From positions 2,170,001-2,234,000 of the forward strand of contig CP119310.1 in the NCBI GenBank assembly GCA_029203185.1: a stretch of 64,000 bases of DNA, in the 5' to 3' direction. Shown here piece after piece: positions 43,715-52,702 of this stretch; positions within the stretch are counted from its first letter, which is position 1, and the number at the start of each line of letters is the position of its first letter. The position numbers and the translations under genes are program-made. The notes beneath the pieces were generated by a model that saw only the letters and a list, made by a program, of their open reading frames with translations, searched no databases and was not told the DNA's origin. The stretch comes from Candidatus Chryseobacterium colombiense (lineage in GTDB: Bacteria; Bacteroidota; Bacteroidia; Flavobacteriales; Weeksellaceae).

Positions 43715-43957
43715 ATGTCAAGAATTTGCCAAATAACAGGAAAGCGTGCAATGGTTGGTAACAACGTTTCTCACGCTAATAACAAAACGAAGCGTCGTTT
43801 TGAAATTAACTTATTGGAGAAGAAGTTTTACCTTCCGGAGCAAGATAAGCACGTAACACTGAAAGTATCAGCTCATGGATTGAGAGTGATTAACAAGATT
43901 GGAATCGAGGAAGCTATTGAAAGAGCTACTAGAAACGGATTGATTAAAAAGAATTAA
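43715..43957 (+). CDS. rpmB: 50S ribosomal protein L28
   Basis: 80 residues, standard L28: SRICQITGKRAMVGNNVSHANNK at the start and GLRVINKIGIEEAIERA in the middle. It begins the cluster rpmB, rpmG, DUF4295, ftsY, spaced by 6 and 20 nt, an order conserved in Bacteroidota. A likely promoter (TTTG, 20 nt, TTATTTTG) lies at 43647-43678, close to the -33/-7 consensus but one base off at the -7 element. Confidence 0.97.
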   Translation: MSRICQITGKRAMVGNNVSHANNKTKRRFEINLLEKKFYLPEQDKHVTLKVSAHGLRVINKIGIEEAIERATRNGLIKKN

Positions 43958-43963
43958 TAAATC

Positions 43964-44146
43964 ATGGCAAAAAAGGGAAATAGAGTTCAAGTAATCCTTG
44001 AATGTACAGAGCATAAAGAAAGCGGAGTAGCAGGAATGTCTAGATACATCACTACTAAAAACAAAAAGAACACTACAGAAAGATTGGAGCTTAAGAAGTA
44101 CAATCCGGTTCTTAAGAAAGTTACCGTTCACAAAGAAATTAAGTAA
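43964..44146 (+). CDS. rpmG: 50S ribosomal protein L33
   Basis: 60 residues, L33 of the type without a zinc ribbon: only one Cys (ILECTEHKESG) is present, so the CxxC pairs of the zinc-binding form are missing. The motif SRYITTKNKKNTTERLELKKYNP is diagnostic. It lies 6 nt after rpmB and 20 nt before the DUF4295 gene. Secure. Confidence 0.97.
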   Translation: MAKKGNRVQVILECTEHKESGVAGMSRYITTKNKKNTTERLELKKYNPVLKKVTVHKEIK

Positions 44147-44166
44147 TTTAGAAAATATAATTTACC

Positions 44167-44316
44167 ATGGCAAAGAAAGTAGTAGCAACCCTACAAACTG
44201 GGTCTAAAAAAATGACTAAAGTTGTGAAAATGGTTAAGTCATCTAAGTCAGGTGCTTACGTTTTCGAAGAAAAAGTAATGAATGCAGACGAGGTAGACGG
44301 TTATTTGAAAAAATAA
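44167..44316 (+). CDS. DUF4295 small basic protein
   Basis: A 49-residue, strongly basic protein (MAKKVVATLQTGSKKMTKVV, then KSSKSGAYVFEEKVMNADEV). The family DUF4295 is restricted to Bacteroidota and lies between rpmG and ftsY. Its size, charge and position suggest a ribosome-bound protein, but I know of no proof in this form. The stop is followed by a terminator hairpin at 44338, so it ends the ribosomal transcript. The start is the only ATG before the basic stretch. Confidence 0.88.
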   Translation: MAKKVVATLQTGSKKMTKVVKMVKSSKSGAYVFEEKVMNADEVDGYLKK

Positions 44317-44337
44317 TCTACACTTTATTTACAATAT

Positions 44338-44369
44338 AAAAAACTACTCAGCTTTTGGGTAGTTTTTTT
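44338..44369 (+). terminator. Terminator of the rpmB-rpmG-DUF4295 unit
   Basis: AAAAAACTAC/GTAGTTTTTT arms around CTCAGCTTTTGG-type loop, ending in a T7 run. Confidence 0.85.
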
Positions 44370-44371
44370 GT

Positions 44372-44379
44372 TATCTTTG
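44372..44379 (+). promoter_or_regulatory. Promoter -7 element (TATCTTTG) of ftsY
   Basis: Exact TAnnTTTG directly after the ribosomal terminator and 42 nt before the ftsY ATG. Confidence 0.6.
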
Positions 44380-44421
44380 CTCTAAAGACAGATAACACAA
44401 CATCTTATATTATAAAATTCT

Positions 44422-45375
44422 ATGAGTTGGTTTAAAAATATTTTTAAAAAAGAAGAAAAAGAAACTTTAGATAAAGGATTGGAAAAATCCAGCCAGGGAT
44501 TCTTTGAAAAAATGACGAAAGCCGTAGTCGGCAAAAGCAAAGTAGACGATGAAGTCCTGGATGATCTTGAAGAAGTACTTATCGCATCCGATGTGGGTGC
44601 CTCTACAACCATCAAAATCATAGAAAGAATCGAAGAACGTGTTGCCCGCGACAAATACGTTAGCGTAAATGAACTGGATAAAATTCTTCGTGAAGAAATC
44701 TCTGGTCTTTTGCTTGAAAACCCTCATGCAGGAACAGGAAATATCGACGCTTCTAAAAAGCCATATGTTATTATGGTTGTGGGAGTAAACGGAGTCGGAA
44801 AAACGACAACAATCGGAAAACTAGCCCATCAGTTTACTACTGAAGGAAAAAAAGTAGTTCTAGGAGCTGCAGATACCTTCAGAGCAGCCGCTGTAGATCA
44901 GCTAGTGATCTGGAGCCAGAGAGTCGGAGTTCCTATCGTAAAACAGGAAATGGGATCAGACCCTGCTTCTGTAGCTTTCGATACTGTACAAAGTGCCGTT
45001 GCTCAAAATGCAGATGTTGTCATCATTGATACAGCAGGAAGGCTTCATAATAAAATCAATTTAATGAATGAGCTTTCCAAAATCAAAAGGGTAATGCAAA
45101 AGGTTATTCCCGATGCTCCTCACGAGATTTTATTGGTTCTTGACGGATCTACCGGACAAAATGCTTTTGAACAGGCTAAACAATTTACCGCTGCAACAGA
45201 AGTGAACGCCTTAGCTGTAACAAAGCTTGACGGCACCGCAAAAGGCGGAGTTGTGATTGGTATTTCCGATCAATTCCAAATTCCGGTAAAATATATTGGA
45301 GTGGGCGAGAAAATGCAGGACCTCCAATTATTCAATGGTACGGAATTTGTTGATTCGTTCTTCAAGAAAAGATGA
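44422..45375 (+). CDS. ftsY: Signal recognition particle receptor FtsY
   Basis: 317 residues. A short charged N-terminus (FKNIFKKEEKETLDKG) replaces the long acidic A domain of E. coli. Then come the helical N domain and the SRP-type G domain: VVGVNGVGKTTTIGKL (P loop, ~residues 117-132), ADTFRAAAVDQL (~152), DTAGRLHNK (~206) and TKLDGTAKGG (~269). It receives SRP-bound ribosomes at the inner membrane with Ffh. Transcribed from its own promoter after the ribosomal genes. Secure. Confidence 0.97.
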   Translation: MSWFKNIFKKEEKETLDKGLEKSSQGFFEKMTKAVVGKSKVDDEVLDDLEEVLIASDVGASTTIKIIERIEERVARDKYVSVNELDKILREEISGLLLENPHAGTGNIDASKKPYVIMVVGVNGVGKTTTIGKLAHQFTTEGKKVVLGAADTFRAAAVDQLVIWSQRVGVPIVKQEMGSDPASVAFDTVQSAVAQNADVVIIDTAGRLHNKINLMNELSKIKRVMQKVIPDAPHEILLVLDGSTGQNAFEQAKQFTAATEVNALAVTKLDGTAKGGVVIGISDQFQIPVKYIGVGEKMQDLQLFNGTEFVDSFFKKR

Positions 45376-45447
45376 TATTTATCATGTTTTCCCTTAAATT
45401 AGCAAAATTCAATTTCATAAATATTAACAATTAAAAAATTTGCAACT

Positions 45448-45711
45448 ATGGGAATTTTAACATGGATTTTATTCGGACTTATTGCTGGAGCAATCGCAAA
45501 AATGATCATGCCGGGAACTCAAGGAGGAGGATGGCTGATTACAATTATTTTAGGAATAGTAGGAGCTTTCGTGGGAGGAGCTATTGGAGTGTATATTTTA
45601 CATTGGGGTGATGTCACTTCTTTCTGGAATCCAAGAAGCTGGATTTTAGCAATCGGAGGAGCACTCATCGTACTCTGGATATACGGAATGGCAACGAAGA
45701 AAAGCAGCTGA
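45448..45711 (+). CDS. GlsB/YeaQ/YmgE family membrane protein
   Basis: 87 residues with about three hydrophobic segments. The family pattern is clear: TWILFGLIAGAIAKMIMPGTQGGGW at the start, then ITIILGIVGAFVGGAIG, and a last helix AIGGALIVLWIYG. These transglycosylase-associated-like proteins are small stress-related membrane proteins of unknown mechanism. It is monocistronic between ftsY and a strong terminator. Confidence 0.9.
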   Translation: MGILTWILFGLIAGAIAKMIMPGTQGGGWLITIILGIVGAFVGGAIGVYILHWGDVTSFWNPRSWILAIGGALIVLWIYGMATKKSS

Positions 45712-45733
45712 AAAAATTAGTATAAAAAAAATA

Positions 45734-45770
45734 AAGCGGCGGATTTGAAATTCAAATCCGCCGCTTCTGT
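45734..45770. terminator. Strong hairpin between the GlsB-like gene and sppA
   Basis: 16-bp perfect arms AAGCGGCGGATTTGAA / TTCAAATCCGCCGCTT around one central base. The A-tract on its left serves the minus-strand sppA, and the plus side is only modestly T-rich, so it may serve both convergent genes. Confidence 0.8.
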
Positions 45771-45782
45771 ACAATATATAAT

Positions 45783-47537
45783 TTAGTTAATTTTAATCTG
45801 ATAGGGCATCTCCATTTTCACTTCAGACTTCAGCTTTTCGTTAGTAATCTGCTCAAGAATTTCATAATTGGCCTTCCCTATTTTATTTTTAATCAATCTT
45901 GCAGAAATATCATCTTCATTCATATCATCAAAAATCTGCTCAAATGTTGTTTTTTTCTTCGGATAAGATATTACTCCATAAGATTTCAATCCGGCCTTTT
46001 GCGCCGCAAATTTCACCGCATCATCCAATGTCCCTAAATCATCTACCAAACCAATTTGTTTAGCTCGTACTCCACTCCAAACTCTTCCTCCTCCTACATT
46101 ATCAATCTGCTCAAAAGTCTGCTTTCTGTTTTGTGTCACAAAATGAACAAATCTTTTATAAGTTCCTTCAACACTTCTGGTAACCTGTGCAACACCATAA
46201 GGTGTCAATCCATTCAAAGCAGAGTAATAAGCAGAATTCGCATTCGTAGCTACAATATCGGAACGTATCCCATTTTTATTTGCGATCTCTTTATAGTAAG
46301 GCATTACTCCAAAAACACCAATCGAGCCCGTAAGCGTATTTGGTTCAGAATAAATTTTATCAGCAGACATAGCAATGTAATATCCTCCCGAAGCTGCATA
46401 ATCTCCAAATGATACTACTACCGGTTTTACTTTTTTAAGTTGTTGAAGTTCATGTAAAATTTCATCTGAAGCATTTGCACTTCCTCCCGGAGAATTAATT
46501 CTGAAAACGACAGCTTTTACCTTATCATCATTTTTAAGCTCCTGGATATATTTTACATATTTTTCCGAATAAATATCCCCGTATTTATCTCCATTATTGA
46601 TAGAACCCGAAGCGTAAAGTATAGCGACTCCATCACCTGATTTGTCTTTGTCAGAATATGAATTAATGTAGTTGGTAATAGACACTTTATTCAGCTTATC
46701 CTCTTTGGAAGAGCCAATCTTGGATTTGATAAAATCATCATATTCTGATTTCTGAATTAATTTATCTACCAATTTATATTTTAAACTCTGCTCCGGGATC
46801 ATTCCGTAAAGACTATCCACTGCAGTTTTAAACTGATTAGCATCTATTTTTCTGGAAGCCGATATTTTGGCAGCTGTATTGCTCCAAATATCATTAAGCA
46901 AAGTACTTAACTGTTCTCTGTTTTCATCGGAAATATCATTTCTAATAAAAGGTTCTACAGCAGATTTAAATTTACCATGTCTGATTACCTCTATTCCGAT
47001 CCCGTACTTATCAGCAAACTCTTTAAAGAAAGTAACCTCAGTAGAAAGACCTTTCAAATCGATCATTCCCGAAGGATTTAGAAAATACTGATCCGCCACA
47101 GATCCTAAATAATAGGTAGATTGAGAAACTCCATTTCCATAAGCGTATACAAATTTTCCGCTTTTCTTAAAATCCTCTATGGCAGCTCTGATATCATCAA
47201 GCTGAGTAATTCCTGCATGTAAGTTATCTGTCTCAATACTGATCCCTTTAATATTATCATCAGTTTTAGCTTTCTTAATAGCCTCTAAAACATCATACAA
47301 CAATATACTTTTATTCTTATCTCCTACATTAAATATACTGGTTTGCTCTTCTGTAGGACTATCTAAAATATCTGTTTTTAAATTAATTGTTAAAACTGAA
47401 TTCTTTTTTACCACTACAGATTTTTCTCCACTCATCGCACTGAAGAAAACAACGACTATAAAAAAGAAAAAAAACACGGCACATAGTATTACAAATGCAA
47501 CTATATTTGCCAATACATTTTTAAAGAAACTCTTCAT
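45783..47537 (-). CDS. sppA: Signal peptide peptidase SppA, long form (67K type)
   Basis: 584 residues from the ATG at 47537 (MKSFFKNVLANIV); a longer frame to 47609 would cross into folK. An N-terminal anchor (VILCAVFFFFFIVVVFF region) is followed by two Clp-like halves. The dyad is visible: Lys in RHGKFKSAVEPF (first half) and Ser in YAASGGYYIAMSADK (second half), with RINSPGGSANASDEI before it. It cleaves remnant signal peptides in the cytoplasmic membrane. Divergent from folK with only 20 nt between start codons, so their promoters must overlap or lie within coding DNA. Confidence 0.95.
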   Translation of the reverse strand: MKSFFKNVLANIVAFVILCAVFFFFFIVVVFFSAMSGEKSVVVKKNSVLTINLKTDILDSPTEEQTSIFNVGDKNKSILLYDVLEAIKKAKTDDNIKGISIETDNLHAGITQLDDIRAAIEDFKKSGKFVYAYGNGVSQSTYYLGSVADQYFLNPSGMIDLKGLSTEVTFFKEFADKYGIGIEVIRHGKFKSAVEPFIRNDISDENREQLSTLLNDIWSNTAAKISASRKIDANQFKTAVDSLYGMIPEQSLKYKLVDKLIQKSEYDDFIKSKIGSSKEDKLNKVSITNYINSYSDKDKSGDGVAILYASGSINNGDKYGDIYSEKYVKYIQELKNDDKVKAVVFRINSPGGSANASDEILHELQQLKKVKPVVVSFGDYAASGGYYIAMSADKIYSEPNTLTGSIGVFGVMPYYKEIANKNGIRSDIVATNANSAYYSALNGLTPYGVAQVTRSVEGTYKRFVHFVTQNRKQTFEQIDNVGGGRVWSGVRAKQIGLVDDLGTLDDAVKFAAQKAGLKSYGVISYPKKKTTFEQIFDDMNEDDISARLIKNKIGKANYEILEQITNEKLKSEVKMEMPYQIKIN

Positions 47538-47557
47538 AAAATTTATATTTAAACAAT

Positions 47558-47974
47558 ATGTCGCAACATACTGCCATTTTGTTACTCGGAAGTAATCTTG
47601 GTGATACAAAAAAAAATATTGAGCATGCTATTGATAAACTCAATCAGGAAGTTGGAAATGTAACAAATTTAAGCGAATTTTTAATTACTGAACCCGTAGA
47701 ATTTGTTAGTTCTAATATTTTTTGTAATATTGCATTAGTAATATGCACACATTTTTCACCAATTCAATTACTTAAACATATCAAAAGGATTGAAAATGAG
47801 ATGGGAAGAGTACATGATTCTAGCACTCTTGGAATATATACAGACAGAGTAATAGATATTGATATCGTAAAGTTTGACAACCTGAAATTTGTGTCAGAAA
47901 AGCTAGAAATCCCTCATCAGAAACATCTTTTTGAAAGGGAATTCTCTAAGATAATCTTAAAAGACTTTATCTAA
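47558..47974 (+). CDS. folK: 2-amino-4-hydroxy-6-hydroxymethyldihydropteridine diphosphokinase
   Basis: A 138-residue HPPK of folate synthesis that moves a pyrophosphate from ATP to hydroxymethyldihydropterin. Marks are the start ILLLGSNLGDTKKNIEHAI, the middle FCNIALVICT and the metal-binding RVIDIDIVKFDN with its two Asp. It is slightly short (E. coli 159). The 20-nt gap to divergent sppA and the 17-nt gap to the first ompA-like gene make it part of a compact region. Confidence 0.92.
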   Translation: MSQHTAILLLGSNLGDTKKNIEHAIDKLNQEVGNVTNLSEFLITEPVEFVSSNIFCNIALVICTHFSPIQLLKHIKRIENEMGRVHDSSTLGIYTDRVIDIDIVKFDNLKFVSEKLEIPHQKHLFEREFSKIILKDFI

Positions 47975-47991
47975 AACATAAAACATATTGT

Positions 47992-49098
47992 ATGAAATTA
48001 GGTTTATTATTATTGGCTGCATTGCCTATTGCAACATATGCACAGGACAGTATTGCTGTTAGTTCCTACGATCAATACCCTAATACGTTCTCTTCTGGTT
48101 CTGCCAATGTACAGCCTTTCAACAACAAAGCAAGAAAATTCAACGACTGGTCTATTTCAGTCGGTGGAGGTGCTGCTTTCATGGTTCACGCTGATTTGAA
48201 ATCTTTTTATGATAAAAAGGTGAACTGGGGATATAATTCTTATGTGAGTATCGACAAACAGATTACTCATGTTGTAGGAGTTAGCCTTATTTATCAGCGA
48301 GGTGAAACAAAACAGAAAGCTCAGCTAGAAGGAGCTACTGGTATTGCCGCAGGAGTTGCGGAAGCTAATACAAAATTTAATCAGATTGCCTTAATGGGAG
48401 ATGTTAACTTTTCAAATCTTTTGAGAAGAGTTGACAACCTTTCTCCTTACAGATGGGCTTTCCATGGTTATGCCGGTATTGGATTGATGAGTTATAATAC
48501 ATCTTTACATGATAATAATGAATTCAGATGGAGCACCACTCCAGCTAGAGTTCCTTTGTTCATTAAGCAGAAAATGGATCTTAATTCAATCTATTACCAG
48601 ATGGGTATCGGATTGAAATATAACGTTTCTAAGCTTATTGATATAGAGGCAAGAACAATGTATATTATCAGTGGGGATGATGAATTTGATGGTGGAGGAA
48701 ACGCAGGACCAGCCGATTACGATCCAACGTCTAAAGTTTCCAAATACAACATGATCAACAAAAGAAGATCTGATAATGCTTGGACTGTTAACTTAGGAGT
48801 ATCTTTCAAACTAGGAAAACATCTGACTCATTTAGCTTGGTACGATCCGTTGCAAGACACCTATTCTAGAATTCACACTTTAGAAAATACCAATGTAGAC
48901 TTTGTTGTTTGTGAAAAAGGAGACAAAGACAATGACGGAGTTTGTGATGATTGGGACAGACAGCTCGACACTCCTGCAGGAGCAAGAGTTGACGGAGCCG
49001 GAGTTGCTCTTGATATGGATCTTGACGGTGTGATTGATCTTTACGATAAATGCGTAACTGTACCAGGACCGGTTGAAAATGCTGGTTGCCCTAAATAA
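47992..49098 (+). CDS. Outer membrane OmpA-like protein lacking the OmpA domain
   Basis: 368 residues: signal peptide (LGLLLLAALPIATYAQ), then a membrane beta-barrel part (~30-290, FNDWSISVGGGAAF, SIDKQITHVVGVSL, NLGVSFKLGKHLTHLAWYDP), then thrombospondin type 3 calcium repeats (DKDNDGVCDDWDRQLDTP, DLDGVIDLYDKC). The chain stops right after the last repeat (ENAGCPK). The next gene, 36 nt downstream, has the same layout but continues into a peptidoglycan-binding OmpA domain. The two are clear paralogues. This one has lost or never had that domain. It is presumably surface-associated and not anchored to peptidoglycan. Confidence 0.85.
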   Translation: MKLGLLLLAALPIATYAQDSIAVSSYDQYPNTFSSGSANVQPFNNKARKFNDWSISVGGGAAFMVHADLKSFYDKKVNWGYNSYVSIDKQITHVVGVSLIYQRGETKQKAQLEGATGIAAGVAEANTKFNQIALMGDVNFSNLLRRVDNLSPYRWAFHGYAGIGLMSYNTSLHDNNEFRWSTTPARVPLFIKQKMDLNSIYYQMGIGLKYNVSKLIDIEARTMYIISGDDEFDGGGNAGPADYDPTSKVSKYNMINKRRSDNAWTVNLGVSFKLGKHLTHLAWYDPLQDTYSRIHTLENTNVDFVVCEKGDKDNDGVCDDWDRQLDTPAGARVDGAGVALDMDLDGVIDLYDKCVTVPGPVENAGCPK

Positions 49099-49134
49099 AT
49101 AATCATTTAATTAACTAAATAATAAAAATACACT

Positions 49135-50592
49135 ATGAAAATAAGTTTAGCAATTGTAGCATTAGCACTGGCTGTTCCTGCCATAAGCTTTGCACAAGAT
49201 TCAACAGCAGTTTCGGGTGCAGAAAAATATCCTAATACTTTTTCATCAGGCTCAGCAAATGTTTCCCCCTTCACAAATAAATCTAAAAGATTTAATGATT
49301 GGGCTATTTCAGCAGGGGTCGGTGTACCATTAGTTCAATCGGCAGATTTAACATCAATAAAAAATGGTAATGGTAAAAACCTTTTCGGATATTCTGCATA
49401 TGTAAGTATTGATAAAGCTATTACCCATGCTTTTGGTATTAACTTACAATACGACAGAGGAGAAACTAGACAAGGATGGTTCAATACTAAAAATGCTGCG
49501 CCTGCAAATGCATCTGCTTATCAGCAGGTGGGAGCAAGAACTCAATATGATGCAATCTCTTTATTGGGAGATGTTAATATTTCAAACCTATTAAGAAGAG
49601 TTGATAACAAATCTCCATACAGATGGGCTTTACATGCTTATGGAGGTGTTGGTACATTAGCCTACAGAGCTTATCAGAAAGATGAGACCGGACAGAGATT
49701 GATGACAGAAATTAAACCTTTTAAATTAGGTTCGTTATTTGCCCAAGCTGGTGCCGGTGTTAAATTCAAAGTTAACAGAAGAATTGATATTGAAGGTAGA
49801 GTAATGTATGTTATCACTGGTGATGATGCATTTGATGGAGGAGGTGCACCATACAGCGCTATCAACCAACGTGAAGAGCAAGTTTCTGACAACTTCTTTA
49901 ACGCTACTTTAGGGGTAAGCTTAAAATTAGGGAAACATGAATCTCACTTAATGTGGCATGACCCTCTTCAGGAAGTATACTACAAATTAGATGTTTTGGC
50001 TAATAGAAATCAAGATATTGAAGTTTGTAAAAAAGGTGATTTAGATAACGATGGTGTTTGTGACGATTGGGACAGACAGCTTGACACTCCTGCTGGTGCA
50101 AGAGTTGACGGAGCCGGAGTTGCACTGGATACAGACTTAGACGGAGTAATTGACCTTTACGATAAGTGTGTGACTGTACCTGGACCTGTTGAAAATGCTG
50201 GTTGCCCAGTGGCTCCTGCAACAACCGGACCTGTAACAGATGATACAAGAACTCTGGAAGGAATTGAATTTGATCTGAACTCAGACAGAATCTTACCATC
50301 TAACACGCCTATTCTTAACAACGCTGTAAATTATATCAACTCATCAACTGGTACTTATACAGTGGTAGGAGCTACGGATACAAGAGGTACTGATGCTTAC
50401 AACCAGAAATTATCCGAAAGAAGAGCAAATAATGTGAAAAATTATTTAATCAAAAACGGAGTTGAGTCTGGAAAATTAAATGCAATTGGTAAGGGTAAAA
50501 AAGATCTGAAATATCCTGAATGTGACCCTGCTACAAAATGTCCTGAATGGAAAAACAGAGCCAACAGAAGAGTATATTTCGAAGCTAAATAG
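49135..50592 (+). CDS. OmpA family outer membrane protein
   Basis: 485 residues. Signal peptide ending AISFAQ, a beta-barrel part (~30-290), thrombospondin type 3 repeats (DLDNDGVCDDWDRQLDTP, ~301-345), and a full OmpA C-terminal domain (~365-485) with TDTRGTDAYNQKLSERRANNV, which contains the Asp and Arg that bind diaminopimelate, and NRANRRVYFEAK at the end. It should bridge outer membrane and peptidoglycan. The barrel and repeats match the preceding gene, with near-identical DNA over the repeats, so it is a tandem duplication. A terminator follows. Confidence 0.93.
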   Translation: MKISLAIVALALAVPAISFAQDSTAVSGAEKYPNTFSSGSANVSPFTNKSKRFNDWAISAGVGVPLVQSADLTSIKNGNGKNLFGYSAYVSIDKAITHAFGINLQYDRGETRQGWFNTKNAAPANASAYQQVGARTQYDAISLLGDVNISNLLRRVDNKSPYRWALHAYGGVGTLAYRAYQKDETGQRLMTEIKPFKLGSLFAQAGAGVKFKVNRRIDIEGRVMYVITGDDAFDGGGAPYSAINQREEQVSDNFFNATLGVSLKLGKHESHLMWHDPLQEVYYKLDVLANRNQDIEVCKKGDLDNDGVCDDWDRQLDTPAGARVDGAGVALDTDLDGVIDLYDKCVTVPGPVENAGCPVAPATTGPVTDDTRTLEGIEFDLNSDRILPSNTPILNNAVNYINSSTGTYTVVGATDTRGTDAYNQKLSERRANNVKNYLIKNGVESGKLNAIGKGKKDLKYPECDPATKCPEWKNRANRRVYFEAK

Positions 50593-50612
50593 TAAACTTT
50601 CTATTATATTTA

Positions 50613-50642
50613 AAAGTCACGCATAACGCGTGACTTTTTTTG
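50613..50642 (+). terminator. Terminator of the ompA pair
   Basis: 10-bp arms AAAGTCACGC/GCGTGACTTT around 5 nt, then T-run. Confidence 0.9.
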
Positions 50643-50669
50643 TTTCAATACTTTCCTTATTTTTACCTT

Positions 50670-52571
50670 ATGATTTCTCCACAAGACCTACAAAAATTAA
50701 AATTTGATACTCTGAAATATTTTTGGAGCTATGATACTTTCAGGGATTCTCAGGAAGAAATTATAGACTCCATACTTCATTCAAAAGATACATTGGCCTT
50801 ATTGCCTACAGGTGCCGGAAAATCGCTGTGCTATCAATTACCCGCCCTTCTACGTGAAGGAGTTTGTCTGGTTATTTCACCGTTACTTGCTCTTATGAAG
50901 GATCAGGTCAATCAACTGAAAAGCCGGCAGATTGAAGCAGAATACTTATCTTCCGAGCTCGATGAATTTGATGCAGAAGTTATTTATAACAGATGTAAGG
51001 ATGGCCTCACAAAGTTATTATATGTCTCTCCCGAAAGATTGACGAATACTCAGTTTTTACAACACATTGAAGAAATACAGCTGTCATTCATTGCTGTTGA
51101 TGAAGCACACTGTATTTCGGAATGGGGACAAGATTTCAGACCAAGTTATCAAAACATCAAAGAATTTCGAAGAAACAATCCCGAAATTGCCTGTCTAGCT
51201 TTAACAGCAACAGCGACACCAAAAGTTTTGGATGAAATTAAATCTAAACTTGAATTAAAAAATCCTACTGTATTTCAAAAAAGCTTCAGAAGAGATAATA
51301 TCAAAATATTTTCAGAAGAGGTTTCAGATAAATATCAAAGAGTTTTGGACATCTTAAAATATGCTACAAAGTCAGGGATTGTATATGTAAGAACAAGAAA
51401 AGATGCGGAACAGCTTACTGAATTCCTCCATAAAAACCAGTTGAAAAATGTTGATTTTTTCCATGCAGGACTTACAACAAAAGAAAAAAATACTAGACAG
51501 AACATTTGGAATAACAGCGACCAGCATGTTTTAATATCAACTAATGCCTTCGGAATGGGAATTGACAAAGATAATGTCCGTTTCGTCATTCACTTCTCCC
51601 CTTCTCCTTCTATTGAAAATTATTATCAGGAAATAGGAAGAACGGGAAGAGATGGTAAAAAAAGTTTTGCCTTCTTGCTTTGGGATAAGCAGGAACTTTC
51701 AAATTTTGATCAGATTTTAAAAAATCAGATACCCAATAAAGCTGAATTTTTAAAAATAATCTCTTATCTCTACTCCATATTTCAGGTGGCTGAATATGAG
51801 CTCCCAGAAAAAGTATTTCAATTGAACACGGCCGGAATTCAGAATTTCACAAGATTATCAAAGGCAAAAATTAATAATGTATTAGGTTTTCTTCATAATC
51901 AGGAAATTATATATTTTAACAATAATAAAAGTCTTTCCTCACTGGAATTGCTGATGAAGCCCGATGAAATTGATCAGCTCCCTCAAAAAGACGCTTATTT
52001 TATTGAACTGTTGCTAAGAACCGTTTCAGGAATTGCCACGCACAAAGTCATGTTCAGTGAGCAGCAGGTAAGCAATAAAATTAATGTAAGCGTTCATTTA
52101 ATAAAGGAAAGATTAAAAGAACTTCAACAAAAAAATTATATTGAATATGTTGACGGTGCTCTTTCCAGCATTAAATTTTTAAAACCAAGAGACGAAAGAG
52201 TTATCAACAGCTCCTACTGGAAGCTTTTTGAACACATTCAAAAAAATAAAATTCAGAAATGGGAGGAAATGAAGTTCTATCTTGAAGACAGTCAATACTG
52301 CAAAATGAAGCTGATTCTTTCCTATTTTGGAGAAAAGGATGCTAAAAACTGTAGTAACTGCTCCGTCTGCGAAAAAAAGAAACGTTCAGTTTTCGGACAG
52401 AATATTTCTCTGGAAATTATTAATATTTTAGCTAAAAAACCAGCCACGATAGAAGAACTATCCATACAACTGACCTATCATCCCAAAGATAATCTTCTGG
52501 AAAATCTTATTTATCTTTTAGATTCCGGAAAGGTAAAGATGCTGAATTTCAGAACATATATGTTAGCTTAA
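50670..52571 (+). CDS. recQ: RecQ-family ATP-dependent DNA helicase
   Basis: 633 residues from the ATG at 50670; an in-frame ATG at 50640 falls in the preceding terminator. Superfamily 2 motifs in order: YFWSYDTFRDSQEEII (motif 0), LLPTGAGKSLCYQLPA (I), AVDEAHCISEWGQDFRP (II), LTATATPKV (III), YVRTRKDAE (IV), STNAFGMGIDKDNVRF (V) and QEIGRTGRDG (VI). A four-Cys zinc site (YCKMKLILSYFG, then NCSNCSVC) lies near 550. The C-terminal ~70 residues are short and show no clear HRDC domain. Role: 3'-5' unwinding in repair and recombination. Stands alone. Confidence 0.93.
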   Translation: MISPQDLQKLKFDTLKYFWSYDTFRDSQEEIIDSILHSKDTLALLPTGAGKSLCYQLPALLREGVCLVISPLLALMKDQVNQLKSRQIEAEYLSSELDEFDAEVIYNRCKDGLTKLLYVSPERLTNTQFLQHIEEIQLSFIAVDEAHCISEWGQDFRPSYQNIKEFRRNNPEIACLALTATATPKVLDEIKSKLELKNPTVFQKSFRRDNIKIFSEEVSDKYQRVLDILKYATKSGIVYVRTRKDAEQLTEFLHKNQLKNVDFFHAGLTTKEKNTRQNIWNNSDQHVLISTNAFGMGIDKDNVRFVIHFSPSPSIENYYQEIGRTGRDGKKSFAFLLWDKQELSNFDQILKNQIPNKAEFLKIISYLYSIFQVAEYELPEKVFQLNTAGIQNFTRLSKAKINNVLGFLHNQEIIYFNNNKSLSSLELLMKPDEIDQLPQKDAYFIELLLRTVSGIATHKVMFSEQQVSNKINVSVHLIKERLKELQQKNYIEYVDGALSSIKFLKPRDERVINSSYWKLFEHIQKNKIQKWEEMKFYLEDSQYCKMKLILSYFGEKDAKNCSNCSVCEKKKRSVFGQNISLEIINILAKKPATIEELSIQLTYHPKDNLLENLIYLLDSGKVKMLNFRTYMLA

Positions 52572-52702
52572 AAATTTTTTCTCATCTGATAGAGTAAAAA
52601 AATCTTTTCTATTTAAATTGAATTCTTCACTCACCACGTTTCAATCGAAATGGCAGAAGTAATTTTTAATTTTTAAATCTTTTAATCCTTTAATAAAGAA
52701 CT

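Noticed and set aside
46056..46412. 118-residue plus-strand open frame inside sppA
   Set aside because: Antisense to a clearly conserved peptidase segment, with composition typical of shadow frames.
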